Assembly (NCBI GenBank): GCA_910574935.1
Contig: CAJTCU010000007.1
Span: forward strand, 62,001 to 126,000
Length of the DNA: 64,000 nucleotides
DNA from: Oscillospiraceae bacterium
GTDB taxonomy: Bacteria; Bacillota; Clostridia; Oscillospirales; Acutalibacteraceae
Direction: 5' to 3'
Part shown: piece by piece, positions 44,828 through 52,916 of the stretch
Layout of the letters: every line of letters starts with the position of its first letter
How positions within the stretch are numbered: position 1 is the stretch's first letter
Notes under the pieces: model-generated
What the model saw: only the letters and a program-made list of their open reading frames with translations
The model's database searches: none
Told to the model about the DNA's origin: nothing
Position numbers and translations under genes: made by a program

Positions 44828-46120
44828 ATGGCAAAAACACTGACAAAAACAAATGAAAAAAGATTCACAAAAACCGAAAAAAGCTGGATTATGTACGATT
44901 GGGCCAATTCGGTGTACGCTACTAACATTTTAGCCGTTATCTTCCCTATCTACTTTGGCAATGTCTGTCAGCAGAATGGTGCCGATAACCTAGTACTGTG
45001 GTCCTATGGTACCTCGGCCGCCACCTTTATTGTTGCCATTCTAGCGCCTATCTTGGGGGCCTTAGCGGACCACAAGGGACACAAGATGCGGTTATTTGCA
45101 GGCTTTTTAGCCATAGGCGTAGTATTCACTCTTTGCAGTGCCTTATTTGACCAATATCAAATGCTGCTGGTAGGATATGTTATCTCACACATCGGTTTTT
45201 CTGGATCCTGCCTATTTTATGATTCCTTTCTCACTGATGTGACCACTAACGAGCGAATGGATCGGGTATCCTCCTGGGGATATGCTATGGGGTATATTGG
45301 CGGGAGTACCATCCCCTTTATAATTTCTATTGTCATTCTGGTTGTGATGGGGATGTCTAATATGCTTGCCTTTAAGCTTGTGATCGTACTGACCAGTTTA
45401 TGGTGGGCAATCTTCAGTATTCCATTTTTGAAAAATGTGCGTCAAATATACTACATTCAACCACAAAAGAATCTGCTGCGCTCCACGTTCTCTAATCTCT
45501 TGCATACAGCCAAAAGCATTTTTTCTCATAAAAAAATTCTTCTTTTTATGCTGGCCTATTTCTTCTATATCGATGGAGTTAATACCATAATTGCCGTGTC
45601 CACCTCTTATGGCTCTAAACTGGGTATGGACAATATCAGCATGATTTTAGCCCTCTTGATGACCCCGATTGTTGCGGTACCTTTCTCCATCCTATTTGGC
45701 AAGCTAGCTGGAAAAACTGGTGCTTTAAATGCCCTTCGTGGAGCTGTTTGCGTGTACTTTTTTATCTGCCTGGTAGGCTTTTACATGGGCTTCAATATTG
45801 AACAAAATCCTGATAATTCGTCGGCACTTACTTTATCACTGGTCTTGTTCTGGTGTATGGCCTTTCTGGTGGGGACAGTGCAAGGAGGCATCCAGGCTAT
45901 TTCCCGGTCCCATTTTGGCAAATTGATTCCAGCAGAACGCTCTAACGAGTATTTCGGATTCTTCGACATTTTTGGTAAATTCGCCGCTGTTATTGGGCCA
46001 TTGCTGGTAGCCATGTTCACTCAGCTAACTGGGCGAGATTCTATTGGAGTGATCAGCTTGGCGGTATTGTTCCTATTAGGGTTCGTTTTGCTAAGTTTAG
46101 GACAACGCAGAGAATCGTAA
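44828..46120 (+). CDS. MFS transporter of the UMF1/Atg22-like family
   Basis: The 430-residue protein has about twelve transmembrane helices and the family's N-terminal signature KSWIMYDWANSVYATNILAVIFPIYFG (near 18-44). Later come GALADHKGHKMRLFAG (near 78-93) and GGIQAISRSHFGKLIPAERSNEYFGFFD (near 356-383). GAAAGGGG precedes ATG 44828, and the upstream open frame lacks a site. It is encoded alone; the transported compound in bacteria is unknown (the yeast relative exports amino acids from the vacuole). Confidence 0.83.
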   Translation: MAKTLTKTNEKRFTKTEKSWIMYDWANSVYATNILAVIFPIYFGNVCQQNGADNLVLWSYGTSAATFIVAILAPILGALADHKGHKMRLFAGFLAIGVVFTLCSALFDQYQMLLVGYVISHIGFSGSCLFYDSFLTDVTTNERMDRVSSWGYAMGYIGGSTIPFIISIVILVVMGMSNMLAFKLVIVLTSLWWAIFSIPFLKNVRQIYYIQPQKNLLRSTFSNLLHTAKSIFSHKKILLFMLAYFFYIDGVNTIIAVSTSYGSKLGMDNISMILALLMTPIVAVPFSILFGKLAGKTGALNALRGAVCVYFFICLVGFYMGFNIEQNPDNSSALTLSLVLFWCMAFLVGTVQGGIQAISRSHFGKLIPAERSNEYFGFFDIFGKFAAVIGPLLVAMFTQLTGRDSIGVISLAVLFLLGFVLLSLGQRRES

Positions 46121-46144
46121 AATTCTACTTAATATATATAAGAT

Positions 46145-46190
46145 AAAAAACAAGGGAATTTTCAAAATGAAAAATCCCTTGTTTTTTTAT
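46145..46190. terminator. Bidirectional terminator between MFS and hydrogenase genes
   Basis: AAAAAACAAGGGA pairs with TCCCTTGTTTTTTT, with an inner TTTTC/GAAAA stem. The A and T tracts on both sides allow use by both convergent transcripts. Confidence 0.85.
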
Positions 46191-46208
46191 AACATTTAGT
46201 ATAGGAGC

Positions 46209-47951
46209 TTAGAACTTATTGCCCCGCGCCACATAGCTAGTATGCAGCACTTCATGGGCCTTGTGGCTGCCAGGTTCGCCCAGGAACTCCTCATAACATT
46301 TCTTTACTACCGGGTTATCATGAGACTTCCGCAGCGGCATATTCTTGTCCTGGTCATATAGGGCCTTAGCGCGCAGAGTCTTAATGTCATTGTAAGCCCA
46401 ATCATTGGCACTACGGACTGGCTGTCCACCACCGTTGACACAACCACCAGGGCAGCACATGACCTCAATAAACTGATAATCCGCCTCGCCAGCACGAACC
46501 TTTTTCAAGATCGTGTCCGCATTGGACAGACCGCTAACTACCGCTACCTTCACGTCCATACCAGCTACGTTATAAACAGCTTCTTTAATGCCATCCGTGC
46601 CACGAATCTCGTTGTACTCAATAGCATCCTGGCTTTCGCCGGTAAGCACATCAGCCGCGGTACGCAGAGCAGCCTCCATTACGCCGCCTGTTGCACCAAA
46701 GATAACTGCTGCACCAGTAGAAACACCCATGGCATCATCAAATGTTTCGTCGGGCAAAGCATTAAAGTTCAACTGGGCTTTTTTGATGAGACGGGCCAAC
46801 TCACGGGTGGTCAAGCTAATGTCTACATCGGGTAGGCCGGCGGCAGACTCATCGTCCCGCTTAATCTCAAACTTCTTGGCAGTACAGGGCATGATGGATA
46901 CAGATACGATCTTCTGAGGATCAATGCCCTCTTTCTCGGCGTACCAAGTCTTGATCAAGGCACCAGTCATATTCTGAGGTGATTTACAGCTGGACAAATT
47001 AGGCAGCAGATCAGGATAGTAATGCTCACAAAACTTAATCCAGCCAGGTGAGCAGGAGGTAATCATTGGCAGAGTACCACCATTCTTTACCCGATCAACG
47101 AACTCATGGGCCTCCTCCATAATGGTCATGTCCGCACCGAAATCGGTATCGAATACCTTATCAAAGCCCAAACGACGCAGGGCCGCAGCCATTTTTCCCT
47201 CTACGTTGGTGCCAATGGGCAGACCAAATTCCTCACCCAGAGCAGCGCGAACCGCAGGAGCCGTTTGTACAATAACAATCTTGTCGGGGTCATTAATGGC
47301 CTCAATCACCTCGTGAGTGTTGTCCTTCTCCGTGAGAGCGCCAGTGGGACAGCTGACGATGCACTGTCCGCAGGCAACACAGGAAACACTATCCAATGTG
47401 TTCTCAAATGCACAGCCGATCTCAGTATCAAAACCCCGGTTATTTGCGCCGATGACCGCCACATGCTGGTTCTGGCAAGCAGCTACACACCGGCGGCACA
47501 GTACACACTTGGCGTTATTACGCTCCAGATACTGAGTGGAGCAGTCCTTATTACCCGCAGGCATAATGCCCTCAAAACGGCTATCCTCTTCAATCCCCAT
47601 ATCAGCGCAGAGCTTTTGCAGCTCACAGTTGCCACTGCGCTCACAGGTCAGACACTTGCGTTCGTGGACAGAGAGCAAAAGCTCCAGGGTCATCTTCCGG
47701 GACTCCTGGACCTTAGGAGAGTTGGTGAAGATCTCCATCCCTTCGTTCACCGGATAGACACAGGCAGCTGCCAGGGACCGGGCTCCCTTCACTTCCACCA
47801 TACACATACGGCAAGCGCCGATTTGGTTGATGTCCTTCAGATAACAGAGAGTAGGGATATCAATGCCGGCGTGGCGAGCAGCTTCCAGGATAGTGGCATC
47901 CTTAGGAACCTGATAGTCTACGCCGTTTATTTTTACGTTGACCATATCCAT
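46209..47951 (-). CDS. hndD: [FeFe] hydrogenase catalytic subunit (HndD/HydA type)
   Basis: The roughly 580-residue subunit makes or uses H2 at an H-cluster. It has a plant-type [2Fe-2S] ferredoxin domain (LCYLKDINQIGACRMCMV) and a His-type cluster motif (HERKCLTCERSGNCELQ). Two [4Fe-4S] motifs (CVLCRRCVAAC; CVACGQCIVSCPTGAL) and the H-domain follow: L1 TSCSPGW, L2 IMPCTAKKFE, L3 EVMCCPGGCVNGGGQP. L1 has Ser where many enzymes have a second Cys. With the neighbouring NuoE/NuoF-like subunits it forms an NADH-linked, possibly electron-bifurcating complex. The start is uncertain: ATG 47951 begins conserved sequence, but the frame is open to 48035. Confidence 0.92.
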   Translation of the reverse strand: MDMVNVKINGVDYQVPKDATILEAARHAGIDIPTLCYLKDINQIGACRMCMVEVKGARSLAAACVYPVNEGMEIFTNSPKVQESRKMTLELLLSVHERKCLTCERSGNCELQKLCADMGIEEDSRFEGIMPAGNKDCSTQYLERNNAKCVLCRRCVAACQNQHVAVIGANNRGFDTEIGCAFENTLDSVSCVACGQCIVSCPTGALTEKDNTHEVIEAINDPDKIVIVQTAPAVRAALGEEFGLPIGTNVEGKMAAALRRLGFDKVFDTDFGADMTIMEEAHEFVDRVKNGGTLPMITSCSPGWIKFCEHYYPDLLPNLSSCKSPQNMTGALIKTWYAEKEGIDPQKIVSVSIMPCTAKKFEIKRDDESAAGLPDVDISLTTRELARLIKKAQLNFNALPDETFDDAMGVSTGAAVIFGATGGVMEAALRTAADVLTGESQDAIEYNEIRGTDGIKEAVYNVAGMDVKVAVVSGLSNADTILKKVRAGEADYQFIEVMCCPGGCVNGGGQPVRSANDWAYNDIKTLRAKALYDQDKNMPLRKSHDNPVVKKCYEEFLGEPGSHKAHEVLHTSYVARGNKF

Positions 47952-48091
47952 AGACTTATAATCAATCCTTTCTGGGATTTGTTTACAACAAAGATCACAT
48001 TCGCGAAAAGCAGCTTCATTGCTATAATCTATCATAGCACATTACGCTCCCGCAAAGTCGGTCAGAGCATGTACGCTCTTTAATGCGCCGC

Positions 48092-49882
48092 TTATTTCTT
48101 CACAACAGCGTTAAACTTACACTTCTCCATGCACACGCCACACTTGATGCACTTTTCCGTGTCAATAATATGGGGCTGCTTGACAGAGCCGGAAATGGCT
48201 CCAACAGGACAGTTACGGGCACAAAGGGTACAGCCCTTGCACTTATCAGCCTCAATATGGAAATTGGTCAACGCCTTGCACGCTCCGGCGGGGCAGCGGT
48301 GCTCGGTAACGTGGGCCTCATACTCGTCCCGGTAATACTTTAGGGTGGATAGCACCGGATTGGGAGCTGTCTGGCCTAAGCCGCACAGAGAATTCTCTTT
48401 AATGTAGTAACACAACTCCTCCATCTTATCAATGTCCTCCAGAGTTCCGTTACCCTTGGTAATCTTGTCAAGAATTTCCAGCAGACGCTTGGTGCCCACC
48501 CGGCAGGGAGTGCACTTGCCGCAGCTTTCATCAACCGTGAATTCCAGAAAGAACTTAGCGATATCTACCATACAGGTGGTCTCATCCATGACAATTAGAC
48601 CACCGGACCCCATCATAGAGCCAATGGCAATCAGGTTATCATAGTCAATGGGAGTGTCGATCAGAGAGGCCGGGATACAGCCGCCAGAAGGACCGCCAGT
48701 CTGAGCAGCCTTAAAGGTATGGCCATCCGGTACACCACCCCCGATATCTTCAACTACCTCGCGTAGAGTGGTACCCATAGGTACCTCCACCAGGCCGGTA
48801 TTTGTGATCTTACCGCCCAGAGCAAATACCTTAGTACCAGGAGACTTTTCGGTACCAATGGACTTGAACCAGTCTGCGCCCTTCAAGATAATCTGAGGGA
48901 TGTTGGCGTAGGTCTCCACATTGTTCAGCACAGTGGGTTTGCCAAACAGGCCCTTCACTGCCGGGAACGGCGGACGCACTCGAGGCTCGCCGCGCTTGCC
49001 CTCAATAGAGGTCATTAAGGCGGTCTCCTCGCCGCAAACGAAAGCACCGGCGCCCAGGCGAATGTCTATGTCAAAGTCAAAACCGGAATCAAAAATATTC
49101 TTACCCAAAAGGCCATAGTCCCGAGCCTGTTGAATGGCAATTTGCAGGCGCTTGACCGCGATGGGGTACTCTGCACGGATGTATATATAACCCTGAGATG
49201 CGCCAATGGCATAGCCGGCAATGGCCATAGCCTCCAGCACACTGTGGGGGTCGCCTTCCAACACGGAACGATCCATAAACGCGCCCGGGTCACCTTCGTC
49301 CGCGTTACAGCAAGCATACTTCTGATCCGCCTGGTTAGCAGCCGCAAATTTCCACTTAAGCCCTGTGGGGAAACCCGCACCGCCGCGGCCACGAAGTCCG
49401 GAGGCCAGCATCAGATCAATGACCTGCTGGGGAGTCATTTCTGTAAGGACCTTACCAAGAGCGGCATAGCCGTCCTGGGCAATGTACTCATCGATGAGCT
49501 CTGGGTTAATCACACCGCAGTTACGTAAGGCAATACGCATCTGCTTGGCATAAAATTTTGTCTCGTTAAGAGACTTTGTTGTGTTGTCGTCCACCACGGT
49601 CTCCTGATACAGCAGGCGGGTGACAATACGGCCCTTGAGAAGATGCTCGGAGACGATTTCGGGTACATCCTCGGGAGTAACGCGGCTATAAAACGCGCCC
49701 TCGGGATAGACCACCATAATGGGGCCCAACGCACACAGGCCAAAGCAGCCGGTACGGATGACATTCACTTCTTTATCCAAACCCTGGGCCTTAATCTCCT
49801 CATTGAGCTTTTCAATAATCTGCTCACTGTTCGAGGAGGTGCAGCCGGTGCCGCCGCATACCAGCACATTTGAACGGAACAT
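48092..49882 (-). CDS. hndC: NADH-dehydrogenase-type hydrogenase subunit (NuoF-like, HndC)
   Basis: The 596-residue flavoprotein has an N-terminal thioredoxin-like [2Fe-2S] domain (LVCGGTGCTSSNSEQ). It is followed by the NuoF core with NADH/FMN loop GLRGRGGAGFPTGLKW (near 168-183), NADEGDPGAFMDR (near 198-210) and GAGAYVCGEE-like GAGAFVCGEETAL (near 286-298). Next come a [4Fe-4S] site (SCGKCTPCRVGTKRL) and a C-terminal two-cluster ferredoxin (CKGCTLCARNCPVGAI; CIKCGVCMEKCKFNAV). It accepts electrons from NADH and passes them to the hydrogenase. AGGGAGG precedes the ATG. Confidence 0.95.
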   Translation of the reverse strand: MFRSNVLVCGGTGCTSSNSEQIIEKLNEEIKAQGLDKEVNVIRTGCFGLCALGPIMVVYPEGAFYSRVTPEDVPEIVSEHLLKGRIVTRLLYQETVVDDNTTKSLNETKFYAKQMRIALRNCGVINPELIDEYIAQDGYAALGKVLTEMTPQQVIDLMLASGLRGRGGAGFPTGLKWKFAAANQADQKYACCNADEGDPGAFMDRSVLEGDPHSVLEAMAIAGYAIGASQGYIYIRAEYPIAVKRLQIAIQQARDYGLLGKNIFDSGFDFDIDIRLGAGAFVCGEETALMTSIEGKRGEPRVRPPFPAVKGLFGKPTVLNNVETYANIPQIILKGADWFKSIGTEKSPGTKVFALGGKITNTGLVEVPMGTTLREVVEDIGGGVPDGHTFKAAQTGGPSGGCIPASLIDTPIDYDNLIAIGSMMGSGGLIVMDETTCMVDIAKFFLEFTVDESCGKCTPCRVGTKRLLEILDKITKGNGTLEDIDKMEELCYYIKENSLCGLGQTAPNPVLSTLKYYRDEYEAHVTEHRCPAGACKALTNFHIEADKCKGCTLCARNCPVGAISGSVKQPHIIDTEKCIKCGVCMEKCKFNAVVKK

Positions 49883-49899
49883 AGGTTTTACCTCCCTTT

Positions 49900-50280
49900 T
49901 TATTTCGCGCCAATTGCATTGGCGCCGATAGTATATTCTGTAACAACATTACCGTTTACCAGATGATCGTTAACCACGCGAACAGCTTTTTCAGCAGTCA
50001 TCTTTACATAGGTGACCTTTTCCTTGCCAGGAGTGATAACTTCCACCACAGGCTCGTATTGACAAATACCGATACAGCCGGTCTGAGTAACCATGGTATC
50101 CTTCAGGCCGCGTTTTGCCACCTCTTCTACAAAGGCAGTCAGTACCGGGCGTGCGCCTGCGGCAATACCACAAGTGGCCATGCCTACCAGCACACGAGTC
50201 TCGGCCTCGGCGTTCTCACGGATATTCACAGAAGCCCGGGCCTTGTCGCGGATGGCTTGTAGTTCAGCTAATGATTTCAT
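49900..50280 (-). CDS. hndB: HndB-type [2Fe-2S] ferredoxin-like subunit
   Basis: The 126-residue protein has a thioredoxin-like [2Fe-2S] fold with cysteines in VGMATCGIAAGA (near 33-44) and TQTGCIGICQYEPVVEV (near 65-81). It corresponds to the small HndB subunit of tetrameric NADH/NADP-linked hydrogenases. AAAGGAG precedes the ATG. It lies between a HATPase gene and hndC. Confidence 0.9.
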   Translation of the reverse strand: MKSLAELQAIRDKARASVNIRENAEAETRVLVGMATCGIAAGARPVLTAFVEEVAKRGLKDTMVTQTGCIGICQYEPVVEVITPGKEKVTYVKMTAEKAVRVVNDHLVNGNVVTEYTIGANAIGAK

Positions 50281-50349
50281 AATTGTAAATAGCTCCTTTC
50301 AAATGAATCGTAAAGAAGATTTATTACATAATGTGATAAAAGAGCCGGG

Positions 50350-50916
50350 TTATTCCTCCCCCAAAAGCTCTGCGGTGTTCTCGGTCAGGTAGTCTTTTAT
50401 CCATACGACCACGTCCGGGGCATCCAGAGGCACATCGTTCCCCAGAACCTGCCGCAATTCTGTGGTTTTCAAGTCAAACTTCCGCTCCTCCCCGTCTTCG
50501 TCCAGTCTCCGGCGGCGAAAGATGAAGTCTAAATTCGGGTTACAGGAGACCAGCAGCTGAATGGTACTGTTAATGTCTCCCAGAGGAATCATATCCACGC
50601 TAGAAGGTTTGAACACAGCTGTAGTAGTAGTACCCACTCCCACTGTAGACTGAATTTCAAAGCTTCCACCAGTCATTTCAGCCTCCATCTTGAAAAGTGG
50701 CACCCCCAACCCCACACTGCGGGTGGTTCGGGTGGTAAAAAATGGATCTGTCACGTGGGCCACCTGCTCGGGGGTCATCCCCCGACCGTTGTCACCGATG
50801 CTAATGGACATGGTATCAGCGGCCAGGTCCTCGTCTACCGTCACAGTGATCAGGCTGGCCCCGGCAGAGATGGAATTTTGCACGATGTCCATAACGTTCA
50901 AGGATAGCTCACGCAT
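50350..50916 (-). CDS. HATPase-domain protein in the hydrogenase operon
   Basis: The 188-residue protein has a GHKL ATPase fold with N box ELSLNVMDIVQNSISAGA (near 3-20), G1 box IGDNGRGMTPE (near 40-50) and G2-like TRSVGLGVPLFK (near 64-75), but no phospho-acceptor histidine domain. About 70 C-terminal residues form an unidentified extension. It lies between hndA and hndB, within six bases of hndA, so it is produced with the hydrogenase. Such proteins are repeatedly found in clostridial hydrogenase operons with no proven role; a kinase or switch acting on the DRTGG partner is a guess. Confidence 0.8.
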   Translation of the reverse strand: MRELSLNVMDIVQNSISAGASLITVTVDEDLAADTMSISIGDNGRGMTPEQVAHVTDPFFTTRTTRSVGLGVPLFKMEAEMTGGSFEIQSTVGVGTTTTAVFKPSSVDMIPLGDINSTIQLLVSCNPNLDFIFRRRRLDEDGEERKFDLKTTELRQVLGNDVPLDAPDVVVWIKDYLTENTAELLGEE

Positions 50917-50922
50917 GTTTGA

Positions 50923-51420
50923 TCATTCCCTATACTTATCTAGTATGCCGTCTACGTCCTCGGGGACCAATCGACCGTAAACGTCCTCATTAATCATCAT
51001 AACCGGGGCCAGGCCGCAGGCGCCAATGCACCGGCAGGCCGTAAGGGAAAACAGACCGTCCTCTGTACACTCCTCAGGTCCAATCCCCAGCTTTTGGGTA
51101 ATGCGGTCCAGAACCTTGTCGGACCCTTTTACATAGCAGGCTGTGCCTAGGCACACCGAGATATGGTTGCGGCCCTTGGGGGTAAGGGAGAACTGGGAAT
51201 AGAAGGTAGAGACGCCGTAAACCTCTTCCAGCGGTACATTAAGGCCATCGGCAATCTTCTTCTGTACCTCCAGGGGCAGATAACCATAAATGTCCTGGGC
51301 CTGGTGCAGAGCGGGCATAACCGCGCCAGGCTGGCCCTGCAAGCTTTTGATGACCTCATCCAGCTTTTGGGCCTGCTCAGCGGTGTCATGGAAAGGCAAA
51401 CTGCTGATACGTTTTTGCAT
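50923..51420 (-). CDS. hndA: NuoE-like hydrogenase subunit (HndA)
   Basis: The 165-residue protein is the thioredoxin-like [2Fe-2S] subunit (NuoE/HydC type). The helical start has ALHQAQDIYGYLPLEVQKKIA, and the cluster cysteines are in CLGTACYVKGS (near 92-102) and LTACRCIGACGLAP (near 130-143). ATG 51420 has an AAAGGAAG box; the frame is open 17 codons upstream. It is the first structural hydrogenase gene after a regulatory region full of palindromes. Confidence 0.93.
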   Translation of the reverse strand: MQKRISSLPFHDTAEQAQKLDEVIKSLQGQPGAVMPALHQAQDIYGYLPLEVQKKIADGLNVPLEEVYGVSTFYSQFSLTPKGRNHISVCLGTACYVKGSDKVLDRITQKLGIGPEECTEDGLFSLTACRCIGACGLAPVMMINEDVYGRLVPEDVDGILDKYRE

Positions 51421-51482
51421 GATCGTCCATCTTCCTTTCTTAACTTTCGTTTGTACAGCTAAATATATCAAAATAATTCGCA

Positions 51483-51588
51483 GTTATAATTCCAAAAAAG
51501 AATTATTCGTAAAAGAACAACAATTTCCATCTTTTTTTATCGATAGAAGTGGTAATTGTTCCCAAAATATCGATATATTTTATCGATA
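51483..51588 (-). promoter_or_regulatory. Palindrome-rich regulatory region before hndA
   Basis: The 235-base gap before hndA holds three exact copies of the palindrome TATCGATA (51538-51545, 51568-51575 and 51581-51588). It also holds an inverted repeat GTTATAATTC/GAATTATTC (51483-51508) and a wider pair GAACAATT/AATTGTTGTTC on the minus strand. These are likely binding sites for one or more regulators of the hydrogenase operon. I see no convincing -35/-10 pair; a TATAAC lies within the proximal repeat. Confidence 0.6.
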
Positions 51589-51655
51589 CTAAATGTTCTA
51601 AAAACTTCAGCTACCCAAAACATTGCAATGATTCAGAGATCGTTCTGCCTCTCAC

Positions 51656-52393
51656 TTACATGCCAAGACCCGAAATTCCTTTTTGTAGTGCATGAATAAC
51701 CGCCCGGGCAGTGGGCTCTTCAAGAGAAATCTTTAACGCCTGAGAAACCGCTAGGGTATCTAAATAATGGCTGTCTGAGTCCCGAACAATGCCCATGGCC
51801 TTCAGCTCTGGGTTGTGTTCCAGCAGCGCCGGTAAGTCTGCGTCCCGAGTGACCTCTGCTAGGGTATACTCTCCTTCCGGTGGGATGCTGCCTAGGGCAG
51901 CTATCACACTGTAGGAATCCCGGTCCACATGCGCAGGAAAGGCCGTACCGCCGTACTGTTCCGTCAGAGCCTTTACCTCATCCACCCCAATGAAAGAGGA
52001 TACTAACAACAAATCCTCCAGGGTACTGGTAAGCTGGTCATCCTGGTCCAGAATGCGCTGCTCGCCGAAAATCTCCGCCTTGTTTTTGATATGGGGCATG
52101 TTATCATATATGTAGCGGTCGAAGTCCATAGCACCCTCTAAGGTCTCAAACAGGCAAACCACGTGGGCTTCCTCAGCCGTGCACAGTTCCATGCCAGGCA
52201 GAGCTAAAAGGCCAGCCTCCTCTGCCACCCGAAGCACGGCGGGGGCGTTTTTACAAGTATTGTGGTCCGTGATGCCTATAACCTGAAGCCCCGCCACCAA
52301 GGCCATGCCCACCAGATTGTTGGGAGTCATATCGTTGTCTCCGCAGGGCGACAGACAAGAATGAATATGAAAGTCATAAAAATAATCTTTCAT
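51656..52393 (-). CDS. PHP-domain metal-dependent phosphoesterase
   Basis: The 245-residue protein is a PHP-fold hydrolase: metal motifs FDFHIHSCLSPCGDND near 6-21 (HxH), VIGITDHNTCKNAP near 37-50, MELCTAEEAHVVCLF near 67-81 (E and H), then FPAHVDRDSYS near 153 and DSDSH near 210. The family comprises phosphoesterases of varied substrates. It starts six bases after the stop of a DRTGG gene and is followed by the hydrogenase operon. This DRTGG-PHP-hydrogenase neighbourhood is recurrent in Clostridia, hinting at a signalling or cofactor-processing role, which remains unknown. Confidence 0.82.
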   Translation of the reverse strand: MKDYFYDFHIHSCLSPCGDNDMTPNNLVGMALVAGLQVIGITDHNTCKNAPAVLRVAEEAGLLALPGMELCTAEEAHVVCLFETLEGAMDFDRYIYDNMPHIKNKAEIFGEQRILDQDDQLTSTLEDLLLVSSFIGVDEVKALTEQYGGTAFPAHVDRDSYSVIAALGSIPPEGEYTLAEVTRDADLPALLEHNPELKAMGIVRDSDSHYLDTLAVSQALKISLEEPTARAVIHALQKGISGLGM

Positions 52394-52399
52394 GATGCT

Positions 52400-52726
52400 T
52401 TATTTTTGCGCCTCATAGACTTTTATAGCGGTTTGATAGAGATTTTCTGCACAGGCGTATACAGGAATCCCCTGCATATCCGCACGTTTTTGGGCATCTT
52501 GATCTAAAGCGGCATCCTCGCAGAGAACGATGCCTGCCACATCTGCTAAGGCAGCTACGGCAATAGCGTTTAGATTGCCCATTACAGTAAGCCAGACGTT
52601 ACCTGCCTGAGCCCGCCCCATAACCCAGCTGAGCAGGTCGCCGATATAGCAGCCATCCATCTTATTCTCTTGTCCATCCTCCCCGGCCAGCAGTTTCCAG
52701 CCCAGGGTTTCGGCCATTTCTTTCAT
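52400..52726 (-). CDS. DRTGG-domain protein (second copy)
   Basis: The 108-residue protein is almost entirely a DRTGG-type domain. Its course is like that of the other small protein at 54770-55120: a hydrophilic start, YIGDLLSWVMGRAQAGNVWLTVM, then NLNAIAVAALADVAGIVLCEDA and IPVYACAENLYQTA. DRTGG domains occur beside CBS and phosphotransacetylase domains and may bind nucleotides. ATG 52726 is used; TTG 52732 is possible. Expressed with the PHP gene, it probably has a regulatory role in hydrogenase metabolism. Confidence 0.75.
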   Translation of the reverse strand: MKEMAETLGWKLLAGEDGQENKMDGCYIGDLLSWVMGRAQAGNVWLTVMGNLNAIAVAALADVAGIVLCEDAALDQDAQKRADMQGIPVYACAENLYQTAIKVYEAQK

Positions 52727-52789
52727 TGTCAAATCATATCACCACTTTCTTAAATAATACACCAAATATCCAGGAAACGGTTTTTGTGT

Positions 52790-52899
52790 CTAAGGAAGCA
52801 CTGATTAAATCTGGTGCGCAAATCGCGCTCTGACGGAAAAGATACAAGCGAGTTGCGTGCCAAGCCGTCAGGCGTGATTGATTCAGTGGTTCCCTAAAT
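52790..52899. repeat. Imperfect 105-base inverted-repeat element
   Basis: The ends of this intergenic stretch are imperfect inverted repeats: TAAGGAAGCACTGATTAAAT on the left, and on the right the reverse complement reads TTAGGGAACCACTGAATCAA, with about 18 of 23 positions matching. A nested inner pair CTGACGG (52830-52836) and CCGTCAG (52865-52871) sits inside. The whole could fold into a long hairpin. It resembles a small non-autonomous mobile element (MITE) or a REP-type element, and it lies between two genes of the hydrogenase cluster. No second copy was noticed in the window. Confidence 0.55.
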
Positions 52900-52916
52900 C
52901 TTAATAAGTCTTTTAC

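Noticed and set aside
47106-48083. 325-codon open frame on the plus strand
   Set aside because: It lies antisense to the hydrogenase catalytic subunit, whose motifs are unmistakable; the frame has no recognisable domain and no ribosome binding site.
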